Virus record (IMG/VR): IMGVR_UViG_3300025098_000012 | Coordinates: 162,699-226,698 of that record | Direction: 5' to 3' (one strand) | Length of the DNA: 64,000 nt | DNA from: a virus | Shown here: one piece after another, positions 1 to 8,245 of the stretch | How the letters are laid out: every line of letters starts with the position of its first letter | Position numbering within the stretch: the stretch's first letter is position 1 | The notes under the pieces: model-generated | Databases searched by the model: none | The model's input: only the letters and a program-made list of their open reading frames with translations | Told to the model about the DNA's origin: nothing | Program-made: the position numbers and the translations under genes

Positions 1-80
1 TCTGGAACATAATTTGGAGTTGGGCAAGTATGGAGTCCCTGCGAGTCCGAAAATATCTGTTCCATTAACTTCTGATCCAT
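1..80 (-). CDS. Start of a gene running off the left edge (partial)
   Basis: An ATG on the minus strand opens a frame that stays open to base 1 (peptide begins MDQKLMEQIFSDSQG). It starts four bases after the stop of the NusG-like gene. A purine-rich GAAGGGG lies shortly upstream, so it looks translationally linked to that gene. Only about 26 residues are visible, so no family can be recognised. Confidence 0.5.
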   Translation of the reverse strand, partial: MDQKLMEQIFSDSQGLHTCPTPNYVP

Positions 81-84
81 TTTT

Positions 85-603
85 TTAAGCCCCTTCTACG
101 GATAAACAATCTATAGTGTGTATGATTTCTACACTCCTAAAAGACAGGTGGATAGCGTACATTCGTACATCGCCATCTCTCCAAGTCATCACTACCTCTC
201 CCTCAAAGCTCTTAAAAGGACCAGATTTTAATCGAACATAGTCTCCTTGTTTGAAAGAACCCCCTAGATTATCCACTTGCTTGACCATTCTCTTCAAATC
301 AGAGTCGGGGATCACTCCCATACTCATAAGGCCAGTGCGAGAATCTAGTTGAGAGATGATGTCTCTTACTAACCCACATTGCTTTAAACTATAATACTCA
401 ACAGCACCATACCCACTCTTGATGAAGATATACCCTTCCATTAACCAAATAGGTTCATGGTATCTCTGAACCATCAAAGGTATGTATACATCATCAACAT
501 TAAAAGCAGTGTTGGAAACAATTCTATCTTTGAGCGACCCTTTTAGGGCTTCTTCTTCGCCTTTAGTTGAAAGCTCAAGGACAACCCACGAAGTTTCTCT
601 CAT
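85..603 (-). CDS. NusG-like transcription factor (NGN plus KOW)
   Basis: This 172-residue protein has the layout of NusG/RfaH-type factors. An N-terminal NGN-like alpha/beta region (WVVLELSTKGEEEALKG, then YIPL and GYIFIKSGY) is followed by a C-terminal KOW segment (FKQGDYVRLKSGPFKSFEGE, about residues 117-136). Family members bind RNA polymerase and alter elongation or couple transcription to translation. A phage copy could act as an antiterminator or redirect host polymerase; that role is inference. It lies just downstream of the dnaX-like gene on the same strand (27-base gap). Length is close to that of cellular NusG. Confidence 0.75.
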   Translation of the reverse strand: MRETSWVVLELSTKGEEEALKGSLKDRIVSNTAFNVDDVYIPLMVQRYHEPIWLMEGYIFIKSGYGAVEYYSLKQCGLVRDIISQLDSRTGLMSMGVIPDSDLKRMVKQVDNLGGSFKQGDYVRLKSGPFKSFEGEVVMTWRDGDVRMYAIHLSFRSVEIIHTIDCLSVEGA

Positions 604-630
604 AGATAACTCACAGTAAAAAGAATGGTG

Positions 631-1824
631 TTAAATAGATACCATTCCTTTTACCATCTTGCTAAAATCCGATAGCGAAAGTTGTTTCTTAGGCGGTACT
701 TTATCCACCTGTGGTTCTGAAACAGCGATTTTTTCTTCAGAAATTGCTTGATGCACTTGTAGGGTTTGTACACCGCCGATCTTCCACTTCAACAAATCAC
801 ACTTGAACATACCACCTGTCGGTCTAATCGGACGACTCGCTAAACTGTCTGCAAGACTTAATAAAGGCATACCATACTTATCCCAAATCTCTTGCAAAAG
901 AGGTCTGTTCCAATATGGGGGTGGCACACCTGCCTTCATACCTAGAGAAATAGCAAACATACACGCAGATTGCAACCTGTCATAAGCAATACCCACAGGA
1001 GTCGATTGCAATAACTCATCGACCAAGCTCAAAGACTTAGAGTTGTCACTCAACAAGAGCTGACAGATAACATCATTACGATCTACATGGAGATATGCCC
1101 TCACACCTAGTAGACCCACCACACCCTCATTCGAGGAAGCTACACCCTCAATCGCTTTTAAAGCATCTCGAATATGACCCTCTGTGAAGTCAGCTATTAA
1201 AACCAACGCTTCACGCTCATACTCGAAGCCTTCCCACTCACACACCTTTTGTAAGCGATCTGCTATTTCTTCTGAGTCCACATGGCGAATGATGAACGCA
1301 GGAGCACACCTACTCAACACAGTCTGTCTCATCTTCTCTGGTTCGGTAGTGGCAAATATACAGACGAGCTTCTTATCGAAGCTACCCCGATCATTCTCCT
1401 CCATCGGCTTCAATAGAGCATCGAGTGCATCCTTAGATAACTGATGGGCCTCATCAAAGAGGTAGAGCTTCTTCTTCCCCGAAAATGAAGAATACCCTAG
1501 TTCCTCTAAGAGCTTCTTCACATCTGCTTTACCACTATTCGTAGCCGCATCTACCTCAATGAATGAGTCATGGCTACCTATTAACATCGCTTTACATGAA
1601 TGACATTCATCACAAGGCTCTCCATTAACAGGAGAGCCACACAATAAAGCACGAGCCATGATCCGACCTAGAGTGGTCTTGCCCGAACCATAAGGACCAG
1701 CGAATAGATAAGACTGTCTCCAACCTGCGTCTGACTTGACAAAGCCTTTGAGCGTTTGGATGGTAGCCTTTTGACCAAGCACATCGCTGTATGTTCTCGG
1801 TCTGTATTTGGTGTCTAAGGACAT
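631..1824 (-). CDS. dnaX: Clamp-loader ATPase, DNA polymerase III gamma/tau type
   Basis: This 397-residue AAA+ protein has all bacterial DnaX landmarks. They are Walker A GPYGSGKT (residues 43-50), a four-cysteine zinc module (C62, C71, C74, C77), the DEAH Walker B (124-127), the sensor-1 stretch ATTEPEKMRQ and the SRC arginine-finger motif (171-173). Family members load the sliding clamp onto primed DNA. With the HolA- and HolB-like genes at 44.8-46.4 kb, the phage encodes a bacterial-type loader rather than a T4 gp44/62 type. The protein is gamma-length, lacking a long tau tail. The annotated ATG has an AGGAGA-like ribosome site in the gene-sense sequence. Confidence 0.93.
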   Translation of the reverse strand: MSLDTKYRPRTYSDVLGQKATIQTLKGFVKSDAGWRQSYLFAGPYGSGKTTLGRIMARALLCGSPVNGEPCDECHSCKAMLIGSHDSFIEVDAATNSGKADVKKLLEELGYSSFSGKKKLYLFDEAHQLSKDALDALLKPMEENDRGSFDKKLVCIFATTEPEKMRQTVLSRCAPAFIIRHVDSEEIADRLQKVCEWEGFEYEREALVLIADFTEGHIRDALKAIEGVASSNEGVVGLLGVRAYLHVDRNDVICQLLLSDNSKSLSLVDELLQSTPVGIAYDRLQSACMFAISLGMKAGVPPPYWNRPLLQEIWDKYGMPLLSLADSLASRPIRPTGGMFKCDLLKWKIGGVQTLQVHQAISEEKIAVSEPQVDKVPPKKQLSLSDFSKMVKGMVSI

Positions 1825-1899
1825 CTTCTCTCCTCTCGTATAGGTACATATACCTTTATACTATTTCGAGAAGATTTAAGACCCTTAGAAGGGATAAGA

Positions 1900-2379
1900 T
1901 TAAATAACCTCTATCATCCAACCACGACCTAGACCGCCACCAAAAGATCCACGAGATGTCTGTAAGTAATCTTTGATAGCATACGCTATATCAACATCAC
2001 CCTCAAAGCGATCTTCCAAGTCATGAATACCTGCGTTCATATATATATCATCCATCTCAACGGGATGGCTTGCTTCTACTGCTAATGCAAAGTCAAAAAG
2101 ACTCACATTGCAAGACCAATGGTTATCTGGACAGATAAAGTTGATCTTTGATCTTTCTCCATTAGGGATGATGTTTACAACACATCGACCTGTTGCTTGG
2201 CTTTTGACCATTGAAAGTAGCTCTTGGACTGTCATCCTCTCCACTTCGTTTCTTGGTGATCCTGTAGAGATTGACACCTTGATCTTCGAGCTTGCTGTAC
2301 GATTTGAAGCTGTTTTGGACTCAAGTCGAGCAATCCTTTGCTCAAGGTCTTTGATGATTTCACTAGCAGATCTTCTCAT
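1900..2379 (-). CDS. MRRSA-tag family protein, function unknown
   Basis: The 159-residue product starts MRRSASEIIKDLEQRIARLE, an N-terminal segment shared with five other proteins here; the remainder is unrelated to them. I placed the start at this ATG rather than 12 codons upstream, because GGAG lies just before it and the same ATG context recurs in the family. Upstream sits a leader nearly identical to the one before 56447. The rest of the protein is mixed alpha/beta and slightly acidic, with no motif I recognise. The tag looks like an amphipathic helix; targeting to the virion is inference. Confidence 0.7.
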   Translation of the reverse strand: MRRSASEIIKDLEQRIARLESKTASNRTASSKIKVSISTGSPRNEVERMTVQELLSMVKSQATGRCVVNIIPNGERSKINFICPDNHWSCNVSLFDFALAVEASHPVEMDDIYMNAGIHDLEDRFEGDVDIAYAIKDYLQTSRGSFGGGLGRGWMIEVI

Positions 2380-2440
2380 GGTTTTTCTCCATTGGTTTAA
2401 GGTTAAAGAGATCACTTATGAGAGGGTATAAATAAACTAC
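2380..2440 (-). promoter_or_regulatory. P1 promoter-like motif plus shared leader (copy A)
   Basis: In gene sense this reads TAGTTTATTTATA (2427-2439), then CATAAGTGATCTCTTTAACC and a GGAG ribosome site before the ATG at 2379. The same string precedes 56447 almost base for base, with looser copies before 5103 and 50074. It looks like a duplicated promoter/5' leader module. Confidence 0.6.
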
Positions 2441-2485
2441 AAATAAAGTACCATTAGCATGATGTTGTTTCCTCATCTGTCTCTA

Positions 2486-2758
2486 TTACCCGATCAGACT
2501 CTTGAAGATGCTTTTGTCGAGAGGCTTCATGGTGATCTCACCATTCTTCATAGTGGCTGATTGTGCATCAAGTACCCAAGCACCCTTCTCAGAAGGTACG
2601 ATTTGGATTTGATACTGCACCCCGTCCTCGTAGTTCATCTTCTCCTCAGAGAAAGAGGGAAGTGGAGTACAGAAGAGAGTCGGTGAGTTCCCATGTGGCA
2701 GAGCATTTACTGCCTCTTTTAGATCATTAAGAGTAGGGATGATAGTTGGTTGTAGCAT
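2486..2758 (-). CDS. Hypothetical protein, 90 aa
   Basis: No family recognised. It is a small soluble protein with a hydrophobic start (MLQPTIIPTLNDLKEAV) and a beta-rich centre (YQIQIVPSEKGAWVLDAQS). In gene sense AAGGAGAAAA lies directly before the ATG. A P2 promoter-like motif sits about 55 bases upstream, so it is probably expressed with the other small P2-driven genes. Confidence 0.6.
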   Translation of the reverse strand: MLQPTIIPTLNDLKEAVNALPHGNSPTLFCTPLPSFSEEKMNYEDGVQYQIQIVPSEKGAWVLDAQSATMKNGEITMKPLDKSIFKSLIG

Positions 2759-2813
2759 ATTTTCTCCTTATTGAGAGTGGAAGTTGGTGGGCTTCATTGC
2801 CCCGATACTATGA

Positions 2814-2830
2814 TATAGATAAGGGGTTAC
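2814..2830 (-). promoter_or_regulatory. P2 promoter-like motif
   Basis: Minus-strand GTAACCCCTTATCTATA, one of seven near-identical copies in the window, each in an intergenic region. It points at the 90-aa gene starting at 2758. Confidence 0.6.
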
Positions 2831-2881
2831 ACACCACATTCTCGGTATCATTCATATAAAGGGAATGGGAGACAAGACACC

Positions 2882-4003
2882 ATGCAAGTTAAAATAGAAA
2901 ACTACCAATCAATCAAACACGCTGAGTTTGAGGTCAAAGGTCTGACTGTCATTACAGGACCGAATAACACAGGCAAGTCTGCTTGTGCGAGAGCCATTGC
3001 AGGTGCTTTCTCTAACGCTAGGGGTTATTCTCATGTTCGCAAAGGTGAAAAGTCATCAAAAGTCTCCATCGACTTTGATGATGGCAACTCGGTCATTTGG
3101 GAAAAGGGAAAAGGGGTCAACAAATATGAGATCAACGGACAAAAGCTAGATAAGGTTGGATCAAAGACTCCCGATGAACTTGATGACTTAAACATTATTT
3201 CAGTAGATGTAGATGGAAAAACTGTCTGGCCTCAGATAGCTAGACAGTTTGAACAAATCTTCTTGCTTGATATGCCCCCTAGTGTCCTCTCTAGTGCCTT
3301 GTCTGATGTCAAGACGATAGAAGCCTTAGAGAAAGCCTCAAGTTTCTCTAGGAGCGAAACTAAGAGCCTTAATCAACGCATTAAGATTAAGCATGAGGAC
3401 TTAGAGTATGAGCGTAAACGATTACCTAAGTTCAATGAACTGTCAGACGCAGAAAAAGCAATCAATCATATAAATGATCTTGAGGGGTCGATTAAGACCC
3501 TTGAAGAAAGAGTTAAAAAGCTAGAGGCAATCAAAGAAAAGAGAGAAAACCTTATGTTTCAAACACAGTTCGTATCTGCCTTGCAAAATGTACACTTTCC
3601 ACAGGTCAACCCACATGACTTCATGGGGATCAAAGACCTTGAGCGTATCCGTAGAGAAAAGAACCGACTAAGGATCATGGAAGGTATCGTAGGTGTCGGC
3701 TTAACATCATTCCCATCTTTGCCCGATGTGGAGGTCAAAGACCATAGACCACTTGAGCGAGTCTTGAATAAGCGTAAAGAGCTTGACCAAACAATCAAGT
3801 CAATCTCTATGCTAGAGGTCGAACTACCAAAAGTAGATACCACTATCGAGAATGACCTCAAAATCGCTTCGGAACGCTTTGAACTGTTCAGTCGCATCTC
3901 TCGCACCGAACGAGAGGTAGAAAAGCTCACAGAGGAGCTTGACGCTATCAAATGCGAGATTGGTGATACTTGTCCTTTATGTGAACAAGGTATCGACCAC
4001 TAA
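2882..4003 (+). CDS. SbcC/Rad50-like ATPase half ending at the zinc hook
   Basis: The N-terminal ABC/SMC-type ATPase lobe has Walker A GPNNTGKS (residues 26-33). It is followed by a long coiled coil (about 140-350) and a CPLC zinc-hook motif (364-367), six residues before the stop. Normal SbcC, Rad50 or T4 gp46 continue past the hook into a returning coil and a second lobe with signature motif and Walker B; that half is absent here and was not found elsewhere in the window. The likely partner nuclease is the SbcD-like protein at 24224. The start has a GGGAG ribosome site. Confidence 0.8.
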   Translation: MQVKIENYQSIKHAEFEVKGLTVITGPNNTGKSACARAIAGAFSNARGYSHVRKGEKSSKVSIDFDDGNSVIWEKGKGVNKYEINGQKLDKVGSKTPDELDDLNIISVDVDGKTVWPQIARQFEQIFLLDMPPSVLSSALSDVKTIEALEKASSFSRSETKSLNQRIKIKHEDLEYERKRLPKFNELSDAEKAINHINDLEGSIKTLEERVKKLEAIKEKRENLMFQTQFVSALQNVHFPQVNPHDFMGIKDLERIRREKNRLRIMEGIVGVGLTSFPSLPDVEVKDHRPLERVLNKRKELDQTIKSISMLEVELPKVDTTIENDLKIASERFELFSRISRTEREVEKLTEELDAIKCEIGDTCPLCEQGIDH

Positions 4004-4057
4004 CTCACTTTGTCTCTTCTTTAATCACTTTGAGGACTGAGATTTCTAGCGAGTATA

Positions 4058-4588
4058 TTAAAATCTATACCCCATGCCATAGATCAAACCCCAAACCAAA
4101 TCACCATCTGGATTATATGGTGAGGTTGTCACCCCTGCATACATAGTGCTGTCTTCGTCTTTAACGAACTTCAAACGAAACGCACCCACAGGGAAGAACT
4201 GACCATTAAGAGTAATCGTGTGTCCGACTGAAGCACCAACATCAAGACCTAAAGATTTCTTGTCAGAGATCTCATATCCTAATAACTCATAACTCGCACC
4301 TAGCATAAGACTAGGTGGTGTCTGAGACTCTACAAGTAAACCTTCCTCTGTAAACCTTTTGTTAGAGGAGGTAGGTAGATTGAACACAACCCATAATGCA
4401 AAGTTCTCATACATCTTACGAGATAAGATGAATGTGGCAGAGTTCGTAGGTACAGGTATTGAACCCTCTTCGTACCCACCGATGAACATTTGCGTTGTGC
4501 CTAGACTCACTTCCCAGTTATTCTCTTCAGCGTGAGAAATCGTAGAGGTGAGCAAGAAAGATAAGAGTAAAGCGATAGTAAGTCTCAT
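4058..4588 (-). CDS. Outer-membrane beta-barrel-like protein with signal peptide
   Basis: The 176-residue product begins with a textbook signal peptide (MRLTIALLLSFLLTSTISHA, cleavage near residue 20). Alternating hydrophobic/polar strands follow, and it ends in the aromatic pattern YGMGYRF, a C-terminal Phe as used by outer-membrane barrels for BAM assembly. Such a protein made by a phage would sit in the host outer membrane; altering surface or blocking superinfection is inference. It implies a Gram-negative host. The gene has its own GGAGAG ribosome site. Confidence 0.75.
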   Translation of the reverse strand: MRLTIALLLSFLLTSTISHAEENNWEVSLGTTQMFIGGYEEGSIPVPTNSATFILSRKMYENFALWVVFNLPTSSNKRFTEEGLLVESQTPPSLMLGASYELLGYEISDKKSLGLDVGASVGHTITLNGQFFPVGAFRLKFVKDEDSTMYAGVTTSPYNPDGDLVWGLIYGMGYRF

Positions 4589-4633
4589 GGTGTCTCTCCT
4601 TTATGGATAAAAGACACCGATAAAGAGACTATT

Positions 4634-4685
4634 AATCCCTAGATACGAAAAACCCCCCCCAAAATCTCAAAGGGAGATGAGGTTC
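4634..4685 (-). terminator. Terminator-like repeat
   Basis: Downstream of the minus-strand gene at 4696, an ATCTC/GAGAT stem (4664-4668 with 4674-4678) is followed in gene sense by a G run, TTTTT and GTATCTAGGG. The GTATCTAGGG tail recurs at 5171 and 6502 after T runs. The stem is short, so this is weaker than the one at 6511. Confidence 0.4.
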
Positions 4686-4695
4686 TTTATAGACC

Positions 4696-5103
4696 CTACA
4701 GGCTGTTTTTTGCTCTGCGAATAACAGCAGGAGATGAAAGTCGATCACCCTTATTAGCACCCTCAATGATAGCAACCCAAGCCTCAACTGGAGAACTCGC
4801 TCTCAACTTCTTCTGTAAAGCCTCTCCCCACACTTGAATGTCCTGTTTAGTCATTTTTTGTGACTTCCAAGAGATCTTCTCTGATCCACCTCTAGTGTAT
4901 TCTAGCGTCATGGTAAACATAGCAATACCATTATCATCTTCAACTGTAGCTGAGTATCCTTCATCACTTTCTACAACACGACCCATAACGAGCGTAGAAA
5001 ATGCCTCCTCAGACCAAGAAAAAGCAAAAGGATTTGCTTGCTTTTCAAGACGGGCGATTCTCATCTCAAGATTTCTGATTACTTCACTAGCTGATCTTCT
5101 CAT
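4696..5103 (-). CDS. MRRSA-tag family protein, function unknown
   Basis: The 135-residue protein begins MRRSASEVIRNLEMRIARLE, identical over 20 residues to the internal tag at 52669. The remainder (SWSEEAFSTLVMGRVVESDE onward) is beta-rich then helical and matches no family I know. The start is fixed by GGAG in gene sense and by the family's conserved ATG. A leader with a P1 motif precedes it (5104-5163). Confidence 0.7.
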   Translation of the reverse strand: MRRSASEVIRNLEMRIARLEKQANPFAFSWSEEAFSTLVMGRVVESDEGYSATVEDDNGIAMFTMTLEYTRGGSEKISWKSQKMTKQDIQVWGEALQKKLRASSPVEAWVAIIEGANKGDRLSSPAVIRRAKNSL

Positions 5104-5150
5104 GTTTTTTCTCCATTGGTTTTTGGTTAATGAGATCACCTATGTGAAGA

Positions 5151-5163
5151 TATAAATAAACTA
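5151..5163 (-). promoter_or_regulatory. P1 promoter-like motif (leader copy B)
   Basis: Gene-sense TAGTTTATTTATA about 50 bases before the MRRSA-family ATG at 5103. The following leader (AGGTGATCTCATTAACC) is a looser version of copy A. Confidence 0.5.
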
Positions 5164-5194
5164 TTGAAATCCCTAGATACAAAAAAACCCCATC

Positions 5195-6106
5195 TCACTC
5201 CACACCAAACTTAACCATCCAACGACCAATCGTACTCGCACCCACATCAAGATACTTGGCAATCCTACGCTGACTCCAACCCTTACTCCTTAAGTCCTCT
5301 AAGATGCCTTTGTCCATCTTCTTCTTGATAGCATTGTTGCGACCTTGAAAACCAAAGTCCAACTTGTAAGACATACAATCGGGTACATGAGGCTTAATGA
5401 TCTCAATGAAACGATCAGCGTTATCACCCTTAAAGTGAAACTCTCCTGCCTCCCCTTTTTTATGTGTCCAGTTAGGAGCTAAACCAAACTTCTCAAAGAT
5501 TAAGTAAGCGTTAGCTCGACTCCCCTGTTTTGCTCCAAAACAAATCTGAGGCCAATGTCCTGCATTACCATCATCGAGATACCACATAGCCAAAGCTAAC
5601 TCATCTACTTGGTCTATAACATCAGACTTAACAACTTTCCAACCCTTATCCCTATCCTCATAGAACAAGTCTCGATACTCATTAAGCATTGGGTGAGCGT
5701 GGGTGCGAAAGATATATGAGGTAAAATCTCGGCTCTTCGCTGTGGTTAACTCACCACTTGACCATTTGCCCCACTTCTCTTGCTTCCACTCAAGATACTC
5801 TTTCTGATTCGGTGCGTGTCGTTCCTCATAGTGTGAAGCGTTCGTTCTAAAGGCAATACGACCGTCACCTAGCATAGAACCAATAAGGATTGATCTTAAC
5901 TCCCCCTCAATCTTTGGTAGCTCAAGACGATCATATTTAGCCACTGTCTCAATCTCATAGCGTAGTCTCCAACTACGGACACGCTTTATGCTTGAGTCAA
6001 CACCCTCAGAAATCAACAAATCGTTAATCTGCTCCTGTGTTAAGTATTGCTTAGTATAGAGGTCTTCAAAACGCTCTTTAGATATAGGGCATGGTATCGC
6101 TCTCAT
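5195..6106 (-). CDS. LAGLIDADG-type homing endonuclease
   Basis: The 303-residue protein has two degenerate LAGLIDADG helices, LIGSMLGDG and LALAMWYLDDG, each ending in the acidic pair that binds metal. Both ends carry helix-turn-helix-like segments; the C-terminal one (WSQRRIAKYLDVGASTIGRW) resembles a resolvase-type HTH. Such enzymes cut unmodified alleles and spread their own gene. It is free-standing, not in an intron or intein. I placed the start at the ATG overlapping the TGA of the membrane-protein gene, since an upstream M would overlap that gene more deeply. Confidence 0.8.
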   Translation of the reverse strand: MRAIPCPISKERFEDLYTKQYLTQEQINDLLISEGVDSSIKRVRSWRLRYEIETVAKYDRLELPKIEGELRSILIGSMLGDGRIAFRTNASHYEERHAPNQKEYLEWKQEKWGKWSSGELTTAKSRDFTSYIFRTHAHPMLNEYRDLFYEDRDKGWKVVKSDVIDQVDELALAMWYLDDGNAGHWPQICFGAKQGSRANAYLIFEKFGLAPNWTHKKGEAGEFHFKGDNADRFIEIIKPHVPDCMSYKLDFGFQGRNNAIKKKMDKGILEDLRSKGWSQRRIAKYLDVGASTIGRWMVKFGVE

Positions 6107-6420
6107 AACCAACCACCCCCTAGATCCTCTTTTCCTGTCAGCAACCAATATACTGTCGCAATCATAAAAAGAGTCATACAGATAAGAAAGTACACAAATC
6201 CTACGATAACAAGTACCCCAATAGAGTTCAAGTTGAGATCAGAAAAGACAAAACCCCAAAAACCTTCCCAACTGAAGTAGCCAAGTAGCCCCCCTATGAC
6301 GAATCCTGTTAAACAAGTCATAAAGACAGACAAGTACAGGCTACACAAAGTAAGGAGGAACTTCCCTACCTTATGTACTAGGAAGCATACCCTGTTGAAG
6401 ATGCGTTCAAAAGCGTTCAT
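6103..6420 (-). CDS. Small membrane protein, 105 aa
   Basis: This hydrophobic protein has about three predicted membrane spans (around residues 20-48, 66-78 and 78-93). No catalytic motif is visible. Its stop overlaps the start of the endonuclease gene by four bases (ATGA), so the two are translationally coupled. Function not recognised. Confidence 0.6.
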   Translation of the reverse strand: MNAFERIFNRVCFLVHKVGKFLLTLCSLYLSVFMTCLTGFVIGGLLGYFSWEGFWGFVFSDLNLNSIGVLVIVGFVYFLICMTLFMIATVYWLLTGKEDLGGGWL

Positions 6421-6510
6421 AATGACCTCTTTAGGTTCTTGTGTGGTTGGTTGTGTTCCATTTGTACCACTATGAACCTAAAGAGGTCAAGATTTATTTC
6501 CCCTAGATAC

Positions 6511-6543
6511 AAAAAAACCCCATCTCCCGAAGAAGATGAGGTT
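6511..6543 (-). terminator. Rho-independent terminator after the capsid operon
   Basis: The ten-base arms AACCCCATCT (6516-6525) and AGATGAGGTT (6534-6543) pair (one G-T wobble) around an eight-base loop. In the minus direction the stem is followed by seven T. It lies about 60 bases beyond the capsid stop at 6606, a classic intrinsic terminator ending the head operon. Confidence 0.75.
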
Positions 6544-6605
6544 CTTTCTAAGTACCTCTTACACCTACTAAGTAGGCGAATGTACAAGCATTGTTATCTT
6601 AAAGA

Positions 6606-7484
6606 TTAACGCTGTACAGTAAGACGAGCAAGACCACGAGGGTTGTAAGCTCCGATACCCAAGTTTTCAAAGACACTGAAGCCGATTGTACGAGCTTTAG
6701 GATCGTCAGCAGAAAGGACGGTCAACTCGGTACGAACAGGGATACGACCAAACATCTCTGGCTCACAGCAGACATAAACAGTTCCAACAGGAACAAGTCG
6801 GCTAGTGATGATCTGAGCACCCCAAAGGGTAGCCTGTAGACCAGTCTTGAGAAGTGCCGCTTGGCTCTCGATGTCGAGAATGTCACGACCGAACTTACGG
6901 ATGTCAGCGTAATCACGAGCATTCATGAATACACGAGCAACACGAAGGTCATGACGCTCAATGAGGCTGTATGCGTCAGCAAGAACAGCACCATTAAGAG
7001 GAGCGATAACAGGAATGTCAGCGTTAGTCTGACCTGCAACGCTATCAAATCCGTTAGCCGCAACTGCATCAAGGATAGCGAATACACGCTCGTCCTCAGC
7101 CGCTTGGATTTGAGCACGAGCAAGATCCTGAGCACGCTCGATAAGGTCGAACCTACGCTCTTTGATCTGTGTGAGTGGGATCTCTGGGTTAGAAGCGATC
7201 TCAAACAATGGGAAGATAACCCTGCGTGGCTTGGTGATAGCAAGGATGTTCTCACCCTCTTCACCAACTACGAAAGCAGTCACATCGGGATCTTTGTCGT
7301 AGATAGGTAAAGCACCATCTGGAAGTTGCTCGACTAAGAAAGTCTTACGACCAACAGAGGTGTAATCTCTACGAAGGCGAAGTGGTTGAGTCATTGAAGC
7401 GGCGAGCTTCGCACGACCCTGTGGAGTCTTAATGTAGTCAGAAATGATCTTCTGTTTTACGGCATTATCAACTGTATTACTCAT
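6606..7484 (-). CDS. Major capsid protein (HK97-fold type)
   Basis: The 292-residue protein has the look of an HK97-type capsid subunit. It has an N-terminal arm, the segment SMTQPLRLRRDYTSVGRKTF, an E-loop-like GALPIYDKDPDVTAFVVGEE, a long spine helix (RFDLIERAQDLARAQIQAAE) and a C-terminal A-domain with LWGAQIITSRLVPVGTVYVC. It is the last gene in the order protease, scaffold, decoration, capsid, the expected head-gene order. A P1 motif before the preceding gene and a strong terminator after this one frame the pair. No long N-terminal propeptide is apparent. Confidence 0.75.
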   Translation of the reverse strand: MSNTVDNAVKQKIISDYIKTPQGRAKLAASMTQPLRLRRDYTSVGRKTFLVEQLPDGALPIYDKDPDVTAFVVGEEGENILAITKPRRVIFPLFEIASNPEIPLTQIKERRFDLIERAQDLARAQIQAAEDERVFAILDAVAANGFDSVAGQTNADIPVIAPLNGAVLADAYSLIERHDLRVARVFMNARDYADIRKFGRDILDIESQAALLKTGLQATLWGAQIITSRLVPVGTVYVCCEPEMFGRIPVRTELTVLSADDPKARTIGFSVFENLGIGAYNPRGLARLTVQR

Positions 7485-7506
7485 AATAAATCACTCTTCC
7501 TTTCTA

Positions 7507-8100
7507 TCAAATGCGTTGGTCGTATACCAACTCATCAGAAGTTGAGTCGGGAGCGATTTTAAGAATACCGATAGTAGTAGTATCAGTATGAGCGTTTGCG
7601 TTTCCTGTCTCAGTAGTCAAGAAACCATTACGAGAAGCAACAAGTGAAGCACCTGGAACATATGCTTGAGTCAAAGCTCCACCACCGTTGTCAATACGGA
7701 TTGTCTCATAAAGAAGGTTTGCGTAAGTACCTTGTGCAGAAACATAAGGTCCTCGGTTTGACGCAACACCTGGTTGGTTTTCAAAAGCATTGCCCGAAGC
7801 ATTGTTGATGAAAACACCAAGTACACGCTCAGTTGCAGGTGCAACAGCCTGTGAAGGCCCACCATGCTCATTAGCAGTACCACGAGTAAAAGCGATAGAA
7901 CCACTAAGTACACCGAGTACATTTGTTAAAAGTCCAGGAGCGGTGGTAGTATCACCGTTACCTGCAAAATCTACGGGGTTAGACTGAGTGAAAGCACTGC
8001 TGTGTAGTTGACCTACAGTGTTACGCACACCAACATGGAGGATACGCAACGCAGAGCTTGACTCTGTAAAACCACCACTAGCTTGTCCAAGTAGAGCCAT
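7507..8100 (-). CDS. Capsid decoration-like structural protein
   Basis: The 197-residue protein is rich in Gly, Ala, Ser, Thr and Asn, with repeated short beta motifs, typical of head decoration or other virion surface proteins. It lies 22 bases upstream of the capsid gene on the same strand, where head-stabilising proteins are often encoded. The ribosome site AGGAG is clear. Exact role (decoration versus fibre) cannot be told from sequence alone. Confidence 0.55.
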   Translation of the reverse strand: MALLGQASGGFTESSSALRILHVGVRNTVGQLHSSAFTQSNPVDFAGNGDTTTAPGLLTNVLGVLSGSIAFTRGTANEHGGPSQAVAPATERVLGVFINNASGNAFENQPGVASNRGPYVSAQGTYANLLYETIRIDNGGGALTQAYVPGASLVASRNGFLTTETGNANAHTDTTTIGILKIAPDSTSDELVYDQRI

Positions 8101-8122
8101 GAGATTTCTCCTATTTAGCTCG

Positions 8123-8145
8123 TACTCTCTGTTTTCAAGAGAGTA
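8123..8145 (-). promoter_or_regulatory. 5' leader hairpin before the decoration/capsid operon
   Basis: The eight-base arms TACTCTCT and AGAGAGTA pair perfectly around a seven-base loop, between the P1 motif at 8214 and the ATG at 8100. There is no T run, so it looks like a 5' UTR stabilising or regulatory stem on the capsid mRNA rather than a terminator. Confidence 0.5.
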
Positions 8146-8213
8146 GTGTTGTGTTGAAATAGGGTGGTCTTACAACCAACCCCGAAAAGGTTTTCCAATA
8201 TAATAGCGTCAGA

Positions 8214-8228
8214 TATAAATAAACTATT
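8214..8228 (-). promoter_or_regulatory. P1 promoter-like motif before capsid operon
   Basis: Gene-sense AATAGTTTATTTATA, about 110 bases upstream of the decoration/capsid genes. Its position before the most highly expressed structural genes supports a late promoter role. Confidence 0.55.
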
Positions 8229-8245
8229 ACAAGTTTATCTATATC

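Noticed and set aside
3559-3951. Antisense 130-codon frame in the SbcC-like gene
   Set aside because: Ser-rich shadow of the coiled-coil coding sequence.
4003-4057. Frameshift that would extend the SbcC-like protein
   Set aside because: The sequence after the stop has no coiled-coil or Walker B coding in any frame before the next gene.
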